Source: Cupriavidus consociatus
GTDB lineage: Bacteria > Pseudomonadota > Gammaproteobacteria > Burkholderiales > Burkholderiaceae
DNA length: 64,000 nucleotides
Direction: 5' to 3'
Assembly: GCF_017814975.1 (NCBI RefSeq)
Contig: NZ_JAGIQA010000006.1
Span: 1 to 64,000, forward strand
Shown here piece after piece: positions 42,356-50,864 of the stretch. The notes beneath the pieces are model-generated. The model ran no database searches. It was given only the letters and a program-made list of their open reading frames with translations, and was not told the DNA's origin. Positions within the stretch are counted from its first letter, which is position 1. The number at the start of each line of letters is the position of its first letter. The translations under genes were made by a program, and so were the position numbers.

Positions 42356-43471
42356 ATGACGTTTTCACCCGAACCGGTCTACCAGCACGGGCAGGCGCCG
42401 CGCACGGCGATCCTGCTGGTCAACCTGGGCACCCCCGATGCACCCACGCCCAGGGCGGTGGGGCGCTACCTGAAGGAATTCCTGTCCGACCCGCGCGTGG
42501 TCGAGATTCCGCGCGCCGCCTGGCTGCCGCTGCTGCATGGCGTGATCCTGCCGCTGCGTTCGCGCGCGTCGGCGCTGAAGTACGAGTCGATCTGGTTGCG
42601 CGAGGCACACATGACCGGCTCGCCGCTGCTGGTCTACAGCGAGCGCCAGGCGCATGCGCTGCAGCGGCTGCTGAACCAGAACGGCCATGAGGTGACGGTG
42701 GCGTGCGCCATGCGCTACGGCAACCCGTCGATCGCCTCGGTGATGGAAGCGCTGCGCCGCCAGGGCTGCGAGCAGGTACTGGTGCTGCCGATGTATCCGC
42801 AGTATTCCGGCACCACTACCGCGACCGCGTTCGACGAAGTGTTCCGCGTGCTTGGCCAATGGCGCAACCAGCCCGAGCTGCGGCTGGTCAAACATTTCCA
42901 TGACCACCCGGCTTATATCTCGGCGCTGCACCAGCAGGTCGGAGCCTACTGGTCACGGCATGGCATGCCCGATTTTGCGCGCGGCGACAAGCTGATCCTG
43001 TCGTTCCACGGCGTGCCGCGGCGCACGCTCGAGCTGGGGGACCCGTATCACTGCGAGTGCCTGAAGACCGGCCGCCTGCTCGCCGACGCACTGGGCTTGC
43101 AGCCGGGGCAGTACCAGGTGACGTTTCAGTCTCGTTTCGGCAAGGCGGAGTGGCTGCAGCCATACACGGCCCCGACACTGGCGGAACTGGGCAAGGTTGG
43201 CGCCGGCCGGGTCGACGTGTTCTGCCCGGGTTTCCCGGCGGACTGCATCGAGACGCTGGAGGAAATCGCGATGGAAGGGCAGACCGAGTTCAAGGTCGCG
43301 GGCGGCAAGGAGTTCCACTTTATTCCTTGCATGAACGACTCGGCGCCGTGGGTGGCGGCGATGGCGGAGATTGCCCTGCAGCACCTGCAGGGATGGCCGC
43401 TCAACACGCCGCACCCGCATGAACTTGAAGCGCGCCGCTCGCGTGCGCAGACCCGGGGAGCCGCAGCATGA
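42356..43471 (+). CDS. hemH: ferrochelatase
   Basis: A 371-residue enzyme inserting Fe(II) into protoporphyrin IX. It has the N-terminal [35 protein letters not shown], the catalytic His in [33 protein letters not shown], and the conserved Glu in [17 protein letters not shown]. It is cytosolic or peripheral at the inner membrane. The start follows GGAAG. Its stop overlaps the start of the S4-domain gene (ATGA), so the two are coupled. Confidence 0.96.
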   Translation: MTFSPEPVYQHGQAPRTAILLVNLGTPDAPTPRAVGRYLKEFLSDPRVVEIPRAAWLPLLHGVILPLRSRASALKYESIWLREAHMTGSPLLVYSERQAHALQRLLNQNGHEVTVACAMRYGNPSIASVMEALRRQGCEQVLVLPMYPQYSGTTTATAFDEVFRVLGQWRNQPELRLVKHFHDHPAYISALHQQVGAYWSRHGMPDFARGDKLILSFHGVPRRTLELGDPYHCECLKTGRLLADALGLQPGQYQVTFQSRFGKAEWLQPYTAPTLAELGKVGAGRVDVFCPGFPADCIETLEEIAMEGQTEFKVAGGKEFHFIPCMNDSAPWVAAMAEIALQHLQGWPLNTPHPHELEARRSRAQTRGAAA

Positions 43472-43863
43472 ACGTGGATTTCGAATCGGATGCCCGCCAG
43501 CGCATCGACAAATGGCTATGGTGCGCGCGCTTCTTCAAGACGCGCTCGCTTGCGGCCGAGGCGGTGGAGCGGGGCAAGGTGACCGTCAACGGTCAGCTGG
43601 TCAAGAACTCGCGCGAAGTGCGGCCTGGCGACAAGGTCGCACTCGAAGCGCACCAGCAGCGCTGGGAACTGCAGGTGAAGGGCATTGCCCCGGCGCGCGG
43701 CCCGGCACCGGTGGCGCAAACGCTGTATGAAGAGAGTGCCGACAGCCAGGCACGCCGGCAGGCCGAGGCCGAGCGCCGCCGGCTGCAGCCGGAGCCCGCC
43801 GCCCAGTTGCAGGGGCGCCCGACCAAGCGCGACCGCCGCCGCATCGATGACTTCCGGGACTGA
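43468..43863 (+). CDS. hslR: S4-domain RNA-binding heat-shock protein Hsp15
   Basis: A 131-residue protein. The S4 RNA-binding domain covers residues about 10-60 ([44 protein letters not shown]), and a basic, disordered tail ([13 protein letters not shown]) ends it. Hsp15 binds stalled 50S subunits carrying nascent peptidyl-tRNA during heat shock. The position between hemH and grpE within a heat-shock-linked cluster agrees. A GC-rich hairpin follows at 43882-43914. Confidence 0.9.
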   Translation: MNVDFESDARQRIDKWLWCARFFKTRSLAAEAVERGKVTVNGQLVKNSREVRPGDKVALEAHQQRWELQVKGIAPARGPAPVAQTLYEESADSQARRQAEAERRRLQPEPAAQLQGRPTKRDRRRIDDFRD

Positions 43864-43881
43864 GGCTGGCAGGAATGACAC

Positions 43882-43914
43882 GCGGCGGCGCCGGCACAAT
43901 GCCGGGGCCGCCGC
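43882..43914. terminator. GC-rich hairpin after hslR
   Basis: Two stacked stems, GCGGCGGC / GCCGCCGC and CCGGC / GCCGG, with loop ACAAT. There is no T run, so termination would be Rho-assisted or weak. It separates the convergent hslR and small membrane-protein genes. Confidence 0.45.
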
Positions 43915-43950
43915 GGTGCAGGCGTATGTGCCGGAAAGTTGCGCGGGCGC

Positions 43951-44124
43951 CTATTCCTGCGAGACTTCCTGGCTGACGATAGGAACGATGTAGTGCTTGA
44001 ACACCGCCTTGCCACTGCCATACTCGGTATCGCGCGGCGCGAAGGCGCCGGACAGGCAGATAAAGGCGGTCATGACCGCGAGGGCGGCCACGAGGCAGAG
44101 CGTCACGACTGGCAGCTTATGCAT
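43951..44124 (-). CDS. 57-residue single-pass membrane protein of unknown function
   Basis: It begins MHKLPVVTLCLVAALAVMTA: a basic start, one hydrophobic helix (residues 5-27) and a short, mostly polar tail ending VSQEVSQE. AAAGG six bases before the ATG and a good upstream promoter support it as real. The tail carries the motif FKHYIVPIVSQE. The topology suggests an inner-membrane anchor with a small periplasmic tail, or an uncleaved signal. It is divergent from grpE. I recognise no family and assign no function. Confidence 0.7.
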   Translation of the reverse strand: MHKLPVVTLCLVAALAVMTAFICLSGAFAPRDTEYGSGKAVFKHYIVPIVSQEVSQE

Positions 44125-44200
44125 GGCCAACCTTTCGGAAGCGGCACAAAAATGAACCATCTCCAGGCCCTCGTCATTTTTGTCATTTTTCTTAATGTGA

Positions 44201-44229
44201 ATCTTAGTGAGTGCAGTGCAGCAAAGCAA
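44201..44229 (-). promoter_or_regulatory. sigma-70 promoter of the 57-residue membrane protein
   Basis: On the minus strand TTGCTT (44229-44224), a 17-base spacer and TAAGAT (44206-44201), about 75 bases upstream of the ATG at 44124, within a locally AT-rich stretch. Confidence 0.6.
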
Positions 44230-44295
44230 TAAGGCCTCAATTGCATAAGTCGCGCCTTTGTAACCGCTTGTTTCCGGCGTCTCGCCGGCGCCACT

Positions 44296-44323
44296 CTTGA
44301 AATCCGGCGCGACGCCACCAATT
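44296..44323 (+). promoter_or_regulatory. possible sigma-32 promoter of grpE
   Basis: CTTGAA (44296-44301) matches the heat-shock -35 core. About 14 bases later CACCAATT partly resembles the CCCCATNT -10. Location about 75 bases before grpE fits, but the -10 match is weak. Confidence 0.4.
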
Positions 44324-44398
44324 GCCGCTAAACACGCCGATTGACCCACCGCGGCCGTGCCCACGGACGGTCGCGCCAATGCATTGATACGGATCGAC

Positions 44399-44953
44399 AT
44401 GGAAGAACAGAAGCAGACGCCATCCACCCCGACGCCCAACGACGAAGCCAGCGCTGCCGCCGCGCAGGAGAGCGCCGCGCCGGAGGCTGCCGCCGTGGAG
44501 GAGGTGGCGGCCCAGCTGGCCGCCCTGGAAGCCAAGGCGCGTGAGCACTACGACTTGTACATGCGCGCGGTCGCAGAAGGCGAGAACATCCGCCGCCGGG
44601 CGCAGGAAGACGTCACCAAGGCGCACAAATTCGCCATCGAGAACTTCGCCGACAACCTGCTGCCGGTGATGGACAGCCTGCAGGCCGCGCTGGCGGACGG
44701 TTCCGGCGATATCGCCAAGCTGCGCGAAGGCATCGAACTGACCGCGCGCCAGCTGGCCGCCGCGTTCGAACGCGGCAAGATCGTGGAACTGAACCCGGTC
44801 GGCGAGAAGTTCGACCCGCACCGCCACCAGGCCATTTCGATGGTGCCCGCCGACCAGGAACCCAACACCGTCGTCACCGTGCTGCAGCGCGGCTATACCA
44901 TTGCCGACCGCGTGCTGCGCCCGGCGCTGGTGACGGTGGCGGCACCGAAGTAA
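44399..44953 (+). CDS. grpE: nucleotide exchange factor GrpE
   Basis: A 184-residue cochaperone of DnaK. A disordered Ala/Glu-rich N-terminus is followed by the long coiled coil ([35 protein letters not shown]), [22 protein letters not shown], and the C-terminal beta-wing [22 protein letters not shown] with [19 protein letters not shown]. GrpE speeds ADP release from DnaK. The start at 44399 (MEEQKQ) is taken over an upstream ATG at 44357 because the extra residues are not GrpE-like. dnaK and dnaJ do not follow; a terminator and a thioredoxin-like gene do. Confidence 0.95.
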   Translation: MEEQKQTPSTPTPNDEASAAAAQESAAPEAAAVEEVAAQLAALEAKAREHYDLYMRAVAEGENIRRRAQEDVTKAHKFAIENFADNLLPVMDSLQAALADGSGDIAKLREGIELTARQLAAAFERGKIVELNPVGEKFDPHRHQAISMVPADQEPNTVVTVLQRGYTIADRVLRPALVTVAAPK

Positions 44954-44980
44954 GCTGACCACTTAGCGGCTGACACGTTG

Positions 44981-45019
44981 CGCCCGGTGCAGTTCAGGCC
45001 CGGGCGTTTTGCTTTTTTT
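44981..45019 (+). terminator. intrinsic terminator after grpE
   Basis: Stem CGCCCGG (44981-44987) / CCGGGCG (45000-45006) followed by TTTTGC and seven T (45013-45019), a good Rho-independent terminator. Confidence 0.8.
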
Positions 45020-45038
45020 GCCCTTGCGGGAGCCAATC

Positions 45039-45476
45039 ATGTCAAGCGAATCGCCGGCCGGCGTGCCGTCCGCGGACCAGGCCGCGGCACCCCACCTCGA
45101 CCACCGCGCCTTCGACGCCTTCGGCATGCGCCAGGTTGACGGCGCCAGTATCGATGCCGCGATCGCGCGGGGCGGCGATGCGCTGGTGTGCGTGTTCTTC
45201 TGGGGCGTGGATTGCTTCAATTGCGAGATGGCAAAGAAAGCCATGCTCGCCAATCCCGAACCAATCCGGGCGCTGGGCCTGCACTGGCTGCATGCCAACG
45301 TCTATGAGCACCCCTCACTGGGCAAGCGCTTCGGCCTGCACGGCATCCCGGTGTTCATGTTCTTCCAGAGCGGCAAGAAGCTGGGCCGCGCTACCGGCTG
45401 GCATGGCCACGGCCAGTTTGCCGCCGCGGTTGCCAACGCCAGGCTGAAGGCGGGCGGCAAGCCGCCGGCGGGGTGA
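45039..45476 (+). CDS. thioredoxin-like protein (CxxC: CFNC)
   Basis: A 145-residue cytosolic protein with no signal peptide. A thioredoxin fold is seen from about residue 45: LVCVFFWGVDCFNCEMAKKAML with redox pair Cys-Phe-Asn-Cys, and the cis-proline in GLHGIPVFMFF. The CxxC dipeptide differs from thioredoxin (GP), so redox potential and partners may differ. About 40 residues precede the fold. Genes like this often accompany grpE in Burkholderiaceae; a role in heat or oxidative stress is an inference. Confidence 0.8.
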   Translation: MSSESPAGVPSADQAAAPHLDHRAFDAFGMRQVDGASIDAAIARGGDALVCVFFWGVDCFNCEMAKKAMLANPEPIRALGLHWLHANVYEHPSLGKRFGLHGIPVFMFFQSGKKLGRATGWHGHGQFAAAVANARLKAGGKPPAG

Positions 45477-45503
45477 ACCGGCAAGCCAGGCCGTGTCAGG
45501 GCT

Positions 45504-46784
45504 TTAGCGCGACAGCGCGTAGCCGATGCGGAACTGCCAGGGCAGCTTGTGGTTGTAGTCGAGCAGGCTTTCGCCGTAGCCGACGAAGTAACCCGCCATC
45601 AGGTAACCCGCCGTACCCGGCAGCAGCCGCGCCAACGGATAAGTGACCTGCGCATCGACGCTGCCGTACCACTTGCGCGTGCCCTTGCGCAGCGTGGCGG
45701 AGAACTCCCAGGAATCCGGACGCCCATATGCGATGCCAAGGTCCATATAGCCGCGGTAGTGGGCGATGTCCGGGTTGTCGCCCTTCTCCACGTAGGCGTA
45801 GAGCTTGGGCGCGACACGCCAGTGCCAGTCGTTCTGGTCGCCGAAGTAGAACGTCGGCTTGACGAACACGGTGTTGATGCTGCGCGACTCGTCGCCGCTG
45901 CGGCCGTTGGACTCGTGCTCCACGCCGGCCGCCAGTGACAGCCGGCTGATGGCGCGGTTGCGCACGCCGGTGTCGGAAAGGTAATAGAACAGGCTCGGGC
46001 GGTAGTTGGTGTCGCGGAACGGCTTGGACTGCTCCGACAGGTCCCACAGCGAGAACTGCGTGAAGCCCAGGTAGAGGTTGTCGAACAGGCTTTTCGATGC
46101 CGGGTCCTCGCCCTCGAAGATCCGGTACTTGAAGCTGAACTGGAACTTCGCGTTGGCGCCATCGTGCGCGCCGACGATGAAGTACATCGGGTCGTAGAAC
46201 GACAGGCGCGCGCTGTCGCGCAGGTCCGCCGGCGCCGGGGCGGTGGCGCTTGCGCTGGTCACCGGCGTGATGGGAACCGGGGTCGCCTCCGCAGCTTCGC
46301 CAGCGGGCCCCGGCTTAGCGGCTACCGCGGGCGGGGCAGTGGCCGCCTCGCCAGGCTGGGGCAGCCGGTTGAGCGTGACCACCACCGGCGCGGCGTCGAT
46401 GCCGGTCGCGTCCAGCCGCACCTGGCCGCGCAACTGTGGCGGCAGGGTCGCGGTGTAGCGGATGGCGCGGTGCTCGCCGCGGCGCAGGTTGACCATGGCA
46501 GGTCCGGACACCTCGCGCCACAGGACCAGTCGTACCGGCGCCTGCATCTCGCTCGACGCGGTGACTTCCAGCGTATCCGGAATCCGGTAACGGCGCGTCG
46601 CGCCGTCGGCGCTGACCACCAGCGTCAGCGTCAGCGGCTGGTTGCCGTCGATTACGCGCGGCGGCTGCAGCAGCGCCACGCCGGCCTGGCCGGCCAGGGG
46701 CCAGGCCAGCGCCAACGACAGGCAGAAGGGGGCAACGGCGCGGCTGGCAGGCACCAGCCGGCGGGGCAGGGTCGATCGGGACAT
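45504..46784 (-). CDS. pldA: outer-membrane phospholipase A (OMPLA/PldA family)
   Basis: A 426-residue exported protein. After a signal peptide comes an N-terminal beta domain of about 150 residues and a Pro/Ala linker, then a C-terminal beta-barrel of about 250 residues beginning LSFYDPMYFIVG. The catalytic segment GVEHESNGRSGDESRSINTVF holds the His and Ser of the OMPLA active site (HxSNG), and WHWRVAPKLYAYV, SVDAQVTYPL and FRIGYALSR are barrel strands. It hydrolyses outer-membrane phospholipids, calcium-dependently, when membrane asymmetry is lost. The extra N-terminal domain makes it longer than the roughly 290-residue Escherichia coli enzyme. Confidence 0.88.
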   Translation of the reverse strand: MSRSTLPRRLVPASRAVAPFCLSLALAWPLAGQAGVALLQPPRVIDGNQPLTLTLVVSADGATRRYRIPDTLEVTASSEMQAPVRLVLWREVSGPAMVNLRRGEHRAIRYTATLPPQLRGQVRLDATGIDAAPVVVTLNRLPQPGEAATAPPAVAAKPGPAGEAAEATPVPITPVTSASATAPAPADLRDSARLSFYDPMYFIVGAHDGANAKFQFSFKYRIFEGEDPASKSLFDNLYLGFTQFSLWDLSEQSKPFRDTNYRPSLFYYLSDTGVRNRAISRLSLAAGVEHESNGRSGDESRSINTVFVKPTFYFGDQNDWHWRVAPKLYAYVEKGDNPDIAHYRGYMDLGIAYGRPDSWEFSATLRKGTRKWYGSVDAQVTYPLARLLPGTAGYLMAGYFVGYGESLLDYNHKLPWQFRIGYALSR

Positions 46785-46924
46785 GATGCTGGACACCGCG
46801 GTCGCGGCCTGAGCGGCGCGCGCGGCATTGGGAAATTTCGGAACCCGCAAAGCCTACCATGCGGTAGAAAACGGGTTGTGACGAAATGTACGCAGCCGGT
46901 CAGCGGCCGGCAGGAGTGCTGCGC

Positions 46925-47356
46925 TCAGCGCAGCGCGCGCCGGCGTACGCTGTCGACGTACTGGTCGCCGTCCGGAGGCAGGCCGCTGCGCTGTGCCTGC
47001 CACAGCATCTCGCCCAGACATTCCATCATCTGGTGCTGGGCCTCGTGCGGCGAATCGAGCCGGCGCGCAAGCGCCTCGTAAGCCTCGCGAATGCCGCGTG
47101 GCTGGTCGACGGACACCTGTTCCGAGATCGACAGGTGCATCGCCAGGTGCAGGAACGGGTTGGTCTGGCCTTGCTCGGGGGTGTAGTCCTGCGTCAGCGC
47201 GCCTTCGGTGTCGCGCAGCAGGTCGTGATACTCGGGATGCTCGCCGATCCAGTCGACGGCAATGACTTCCAGCGGCGTCAGCACGCTGCCCGCTATCTGC
47301 TTCTGCCAGGCTTCGCAGAAGAACCGGCGGACTTCTTCTCGTGAGGGATTAAACAT
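46925..47356 (-). CDS. DUF1841 family protein
   Basis: A 143-residue cytosolic protein of the betaproteobacterial/gammaproteobacterial DUF1841 family: MFNPSREEVRRFFCEAWQKQ at the start, LTPLEVIAVDWIGEHPEYH, NPFLHLAMHLSISEQVSVDQPRGI, and HQMMECLGEMLWQAQRSGLPPD at the end. The His-rich helices are conserved in the family, but no function is known. It precedes pldA on the same strand with a 140-base gap and is divergent from the DMT exporter gene. Confidence 0.9.
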   Translation of the reverse strand: MFNPSREEVRRFFCEAWQKQIAGSVLTPLEVIAVDWIGEHPEYHDLLRDTEGALTQDYTPEQGQTNPFLHLAMHLSISEQVSVDQPRGIREAYEALARRLDSPHEAQHQMMECLGEMLWQAQRSGLPPDGDQYVDSVRRRALR

Positions 47357-47447
47357 GGTGGCGCCATTGTAAACGAGGGGCGCGGCGACCGCTGGCGCGC
47401 TGGCGGCGCCAAGTAGAATGCGGGATCGCCGACTTCCCGCCAGCTTC

Positions 47448-48389
47448 ATGACCGTCTCCGCCTCCACCACCGCCCACGAACAGGCCCGCGCCAAGCTCAC
47501 CGGCGTGCTGCTGATCGCGGTGTCGGCCAGCGCCTTCGGCGCCATGGCGATCTTTGCGCGCTTTGCCTATGCGGCCGGTGCCGACGTCTACGGGCTGCTG
47601 CTCGTACGTTTCGTGCTGGCGGCGGTGGCGCTGGCGTGGGTCATGCGCACGCGCGGCATCGGCGTCCCGCCGTGGCGGCGCGTGCTGGCGCTGGCGGCGA
47701 TGGGCGGCATCGGCTACGTCGGCCAGTCATTCTGCTTTTTCAGTGCGCTGAACCATGCGCAGGCCAGCCTGGTGGCGCTGCTGCTGTACCTGTACCCGTT
47801 GTTCGTGACGATCCTGGCCGCGGTATTTCTGAAAGAGCGGCTGACCACGGCGGCCGTCATCGCGCTGATTCTGTGCTCGGTGGGGGCCGGGCTGACCGTT
47901 GGCGGCGGCGAGGGTTCGCCGCTGGGCATCGCGCTGGGCCTGGCTGCGGCGGTGATCTATTCCGTCTACATCATCGTCGGCGCGCGCGTGACCGCCGGTG
48001 TCAACCCGATCGCCACCACCACGGTGATCTGCACCGCGGCCGCGCTGGTCTACGGCGCGGTCGGCCTGCTGCGCCTTGGCGCAGGGGTGCCGCCGCAGTT
48101 TCCCGCCAGCGCCGGCGGCTGGCTGGCGCTGGCGGCGATCGCGCTGCTGTCGACGGTGCTGGCGATCCTGACCTTCTTCGCCGGGCTGCAACGGCTTGGC
48201 GCGGCGCAGGCTTCTATGCTGTCGACGCTCGAACCGGTGGTCACGGTGCTGCTGGCGGCGTTGCTGCTCGGCGAGCATATCGGCGGCACGCAGGCCGTGG
48301 GCGGCGGACTGATCCTGGCCGGCGTGCTTTGGCTGACGCGGCGGAGCAGCGCGCCGACGCCGGCCCGTGGCGACATGCAAGAGAATTGA
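47448..48389 (+). CDS. EamA/DMT-superfamily permease
   Basis: A 313-residue inner-membrane protein with ten predicted helices in two EamA repeats. The first runs from [20 protein letters not shown] to [23 protein letters not shown], the second contains [20 protein letters not shown], with the usual Pro and Glu in each half. Members export or take up amino acids, nucleotides or metabolites; the substrate is not inferable. A -10-like TAGAAT lies at 47414-47419. The nitroreductase gene follows in the same direction after 88 bases. Confidence 0.9.
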   Translation: MTVSASTTAHEQARAKLTGVLLIAVSASAFGAMAIFARFAYAAGADVYGLLLVRFVLAAVALAWVMRTRGIGVPPWRRVLALAAMGGIGYVGQSFCFFSALNHAQASLVALLLYLYPLFVTILAAVFLKERLTTAAVIALILCSVGAGLTVGGGEGSPLGIALGLAAAVIYSVYIIVGARVTAGVNPIATTTVICTAAALVYGAVGLLRLGAGVPPQFPASAGGWLALAAIALLSTVLAILTFFAGLQRLGAAQASMLSTLEPVVTVLLAALLLGEHIGGTQAVGGGLILAGVLWLTRRSSAPTPARGDMQEN

Positions 48390-48477
48390 ACGGGTCGGTC
48401 AAAGGCGCTGGCGCGGCGCATCCTGGCCCTTCGGTAGAATCGCGGCTTCTTACATTTCTTGGATAGGAAAGAGCCGC

Positions 48478-49065
48478 ATGTCCCAGATCGACCAAGCCGC
48501 GCTGGCGCAACTGTTCACCGAGGCCCGCACCCACAGCGTGTGGCAGGACCGGCACGTGGAAGACGCCGTCCTGCACCAGATCTATGACGCGATGAAGTTC
48601 GGTCCGACCGCCGCCAACAGCGGCCCGGCACGCATCGTTTTCGTCAAGAGCGCTGCCGAAAAGGCGCGCCTGGTGGATTGCGTGTCGGCCGGCAACGTCG
48701 AGAAGACCCGCTCCGCGCCGGTCACCGCGATCATCGCCTTCGACAAGGCCTTCCACGACCAGCTGCCGCGCCTGTTCCCGCACGCCGACGCGCGTGCCTG
48801 GTATGCCGGCAACGATGAGAAGATCGCCCGCGACGCCCTGATGAACAGCTCGCTGCAAGGCGGTTACTTTATCCTGGCTGCACGTGCGCTGGGCCTGGAT
48901 TGCGGCCCGATGGGCGGTTTCGACGCCGACAAGGTCAACGCGGCCTTCTTCCCCGATGGCAAGTGGTCGGTCAACTTCCTGGTCAACCTGGGCTACGGCG
49001 TTGCCGACAAGCTGCATCCGCGCCTGCCGCGCCTGTCGTTCGACGAAGCCTGCCGCATCTTCTGA
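48478..49065 (+). CDS. malonic semialdehyde reductase / nitroreductase family (RutE-like)
   Basis: A 195-residue FMN-dependent oxidoreductase. Family features are [22 protein letters not shown], the FMN-binding [44 protein letters not shown] and VNLGYG. RutE reduces malonic semialdehyde to 3-hydroxypropionate in pyrimidine degradation; HadB-like and other NAD(P)H reductases share this fold. No other rut genes are near, so the physiological substrate is uncertain. AGGAAAGAG precedes the ATG, TAGAAT (48435-48440) may be the -10, and a strong terminator follows. Confidence 0.86.
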   Translation: MSQIDQAALAQLFTEARTHSVWQDRHVEDAVLHQIYDAMKFGPTAANSGPARIVFVKSAAEKARLVDCVSAGNVEKTRSAPVTAIIAFDKAFHDQLPRLFPHADARAWYAGNDEKIARDALMNSSLQGGYFILAARALGLDCGPMGGFDADKVNAAFFPDGKWSVNFLVNLGYGVADKLHPRLPRLSFDEACRIF

Positions 49066-49096
49066 AGACACCGCGCGCCGGTGGTGCGGGGAATAG

Positions 49097-49124
49097 AAAA
49101 AGCGACACATTGTGTCGCTTTTTT
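49097..49124. terminator. intrinsic terminator between nitroreductase and coq4-like genes
   Basis: AAAAAGCGACACA and its complement TGTGTCGCTTTTT form a nearly loopless 13-bp inverted repeat with A and T runs, working in both directions between convergent genes. Confidence 0.88.
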
Positions 49125-49140
49125 GTGACGCGCCGCCATC

Positions 49141-49866
49141 TCAGGCAGTCCATTCCTGGACGGGATTGCAGGCAAGGTAGCGACCGGGCTCGGCAATGCC
49201 GAGCCGTGCACGGGCAGCGTCGAGCGGTTCGTGCAACAGCCGTTCGTAGTCCTCGCCGAGCAGCCAGCCGGCGCGGCGTCCCAGCCGGTAGCCCTCCAGC
49301 ACGGCGCGCGCAAAGGCCAGGCTGCCGGTCACGCGCAGGCTTTTCAGCGACGCCGCGATGGCGATGAACGCCCATCCCTTGCCGCCGGTCTGCGCGTAGC
49401 TGAACGCCACCAGCGCGGCTTCGCCCAGGCTTTCGTCGGCCCGGTAGCCTGTGAGCACGTGCCAGATGTCGTGGATATCCCGGGTACGCCGGCCGAACCA
49501 CAGGTAGGCGTCCTCGATCACGGGCTCCTGGTCGAGGTTCGAGACCTTGGCCAGGCCGTCCGCGCTGTAGCCGGTCTTTTCCAGGAACGCGCGATAGGCC
49601 GCGCCGACGGTGCCCGGTGCGAAGCTGGCGACATAGACGGGATCGGACAGGCGCTCGGCCAGTTCGATGCGCTGGTAGACCATGCGCCTGCCATCGTGCG
49701 TGCGCAGCAGGCGGCTGAAGTTGCGCGGCATCGACGGGCCGTTCAGCGCGCGCATGATGCGGAACACCTGCTCGGTGTCGTTGCCGTTCGCGAGCAGCTT
49801 GCGCACGGCCCGCAATGCGGTGAAGACATCTTGCTTGTAGGGATTGGAGGCGGTCGGGATGGCCAT
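49141..49866 (-). CDS. Coq4-family protein
   Basis: A 241-residue cytosolic protein with the Coq4 metal motif HDxxH followed at distance by Glu: RRTRDIHDIWHVLTGYRADESLGE. The family also shows KVSNLDQEPVIEDAYLWF and a helical C-terminus. Eukaryotic Coq4 acts in ubiquinone synthesis, on the C1 decarboxylation/hydroxylation step and as a scaffold; the bacterial homologue's role is inferred by family only. GGAG lies eight bases before the ATG. It follows the alpha/beta hydrolase by 17 bases and may belong to the monooxygenase operon. Confidence 0.83.
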   Translation of the reverse strand: MAIPTASNPYKQDVFTALRAVRKLLANGNDTEQVFRIMRALNGPSMPRNFSRLLRTHDGRRMVYQRIELAERLSDPVYVASFAPGTVGAAYRAFLEKTGYSADGLAKVSNLDQEPVIEDAYLWFGRRTRDIHDIWHVLTGYRADESLGEAALVAFSYAQTGGKGWAFIAIAASLKSLRVTGSLAFARAVLEGYRLGRRAGWLLGEDYERLLHEPLDAARARLGIAEPGRYLACNPVQEWTA

Positions 49867-49883
49867 GGCAGAGGCTCCGTGAA

Positions 49884-50864
49884 TCAGGCGAACTGGACTG
49901 GGCCGGGGGCCGGTGCATGCAGCGGCGCGGCGGCGTCGCGCACAAAATCGACGCAGGTGTCGATGGCGGTCACCGGCAGCATATGGCCGCCGTCTACCAG
50001 TGTCAGCGTGGCGCCAGGCACCCTGGCAACCAGCGCTTCGCCATGCTCGGCAAAGTCGAGGATGCGGTCATCGCGACCGTACAGCACGCTCACCGGCACG
50101 CGCAGCGAGCCATAGTGCGGCAGCATTGCCGGCAGGCTTCGCGCGGCACCGATCAGGTCTTCGGAAGCGGCGAGGAAATGGGAGGGCCGCAGCGCCAGCA
50201 GGCCGCCGCCCCGCGTCGGGAAATCGAGCGGGAACGGGTCGGGACCGAACACGATATCCATGACTTCTTCCCGGCGCCGTTCCGACATCGGCACCACCAG
50301 CGTCCACGCCAGCAGCCGGCGCAACGCGCGCGGCAGGGTCATCGCCTGGAATACCGGCGAAATCGCCTTGGGCGGATGAGTGAGCGGCGCGATCAGCGCC
50401 AGGCCGCCGACGTGCCCGGGGTGATGGATGGCCAGTGCCAGCGCGATTGCACCGCCAAGCGAGTGGCCGACCACCAGCGGTTTCTCCAGCCCAAGCTGGT
50501 CGCACAGCGCCGCGAGTGCCTCGGCCTGTGCCGGCAGATCCGCTGCGGTGCCTGCCGCGCGCGTCGAGTGGCCAGCCCCGGGGCGGTCGACGGCGATCAC
50601 GCGGAAATGGCAGGCGAGCGGTTCGATCATGCCGTAACCGAAATTCTCCAGCTGTCCGGAGAGGCCATGCACCAGCAGCACGGCGGGACCCTGGCCGCGC
50701 TCGACCACGTGCAGCCGCGCGCCGGGCACATCGACAAGGCGTCCACGCGGCGGCATTGCCGCCTCGATGCGCCGCACGGTGCGCAACGTGTACAGCCATA
50801 GCGCGGCGCCCAGCACCACGAGCAGCCCGATCAGCAAGCCGGCGATTGTCAGCGCGATGGTCAC
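49884..50864 (-). CDS. membrane-anchored alpha/beta hydrolase
   Basis: A 326-residue esterase/lipase-type enzyme. An N-terminal hydrophobic anchor (IALTIAGLLIGLLVVLGAALWLY) precedes the catalytic domain: oxyanion HGLSGQ, nucleophile GHSLGGAIALALA, acid in VLYGRDDRILD and His in VDGGHMLPV. The GTG start at 50864 overlaps the TGA of the monooxygenase (GTGA), indicating coupled translation. Pairing with a Baeyer-Villiger enzyme suggests it cleaves the ester or lactone produced (inference). It could also be a monoglyceride lipase. Confidence 0.87.
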   Translation of the reverse strand: MTIALTIAGLLIGLLVVLGAALWLYTLRTVRRIEAAMPPRGRLVDVPGARLHVVERGQGPAVLLVHGLSGQLENFGYGMIEPLACHFRVIAVDRPGAGHSTRAAGTAADLPAQAEALAALCDQLGLEKPLVVGHSLGGAIALALAIHHPGHVGGLALIAPLTHPPKAISPVFQAMTLPRALRRLLAWTLVVPMSERRREEVMDIVFGPDPFPLDFPTRGGGLLALRPSHFLAASEDLIGAARSLPAMLPHYGSLRVPVSVLYGRDDRILDFAEHGEALVARVPGATLTLVDGGHMLPVTAIDTCVDFVRDAAAPLHAPAPGPVQFA

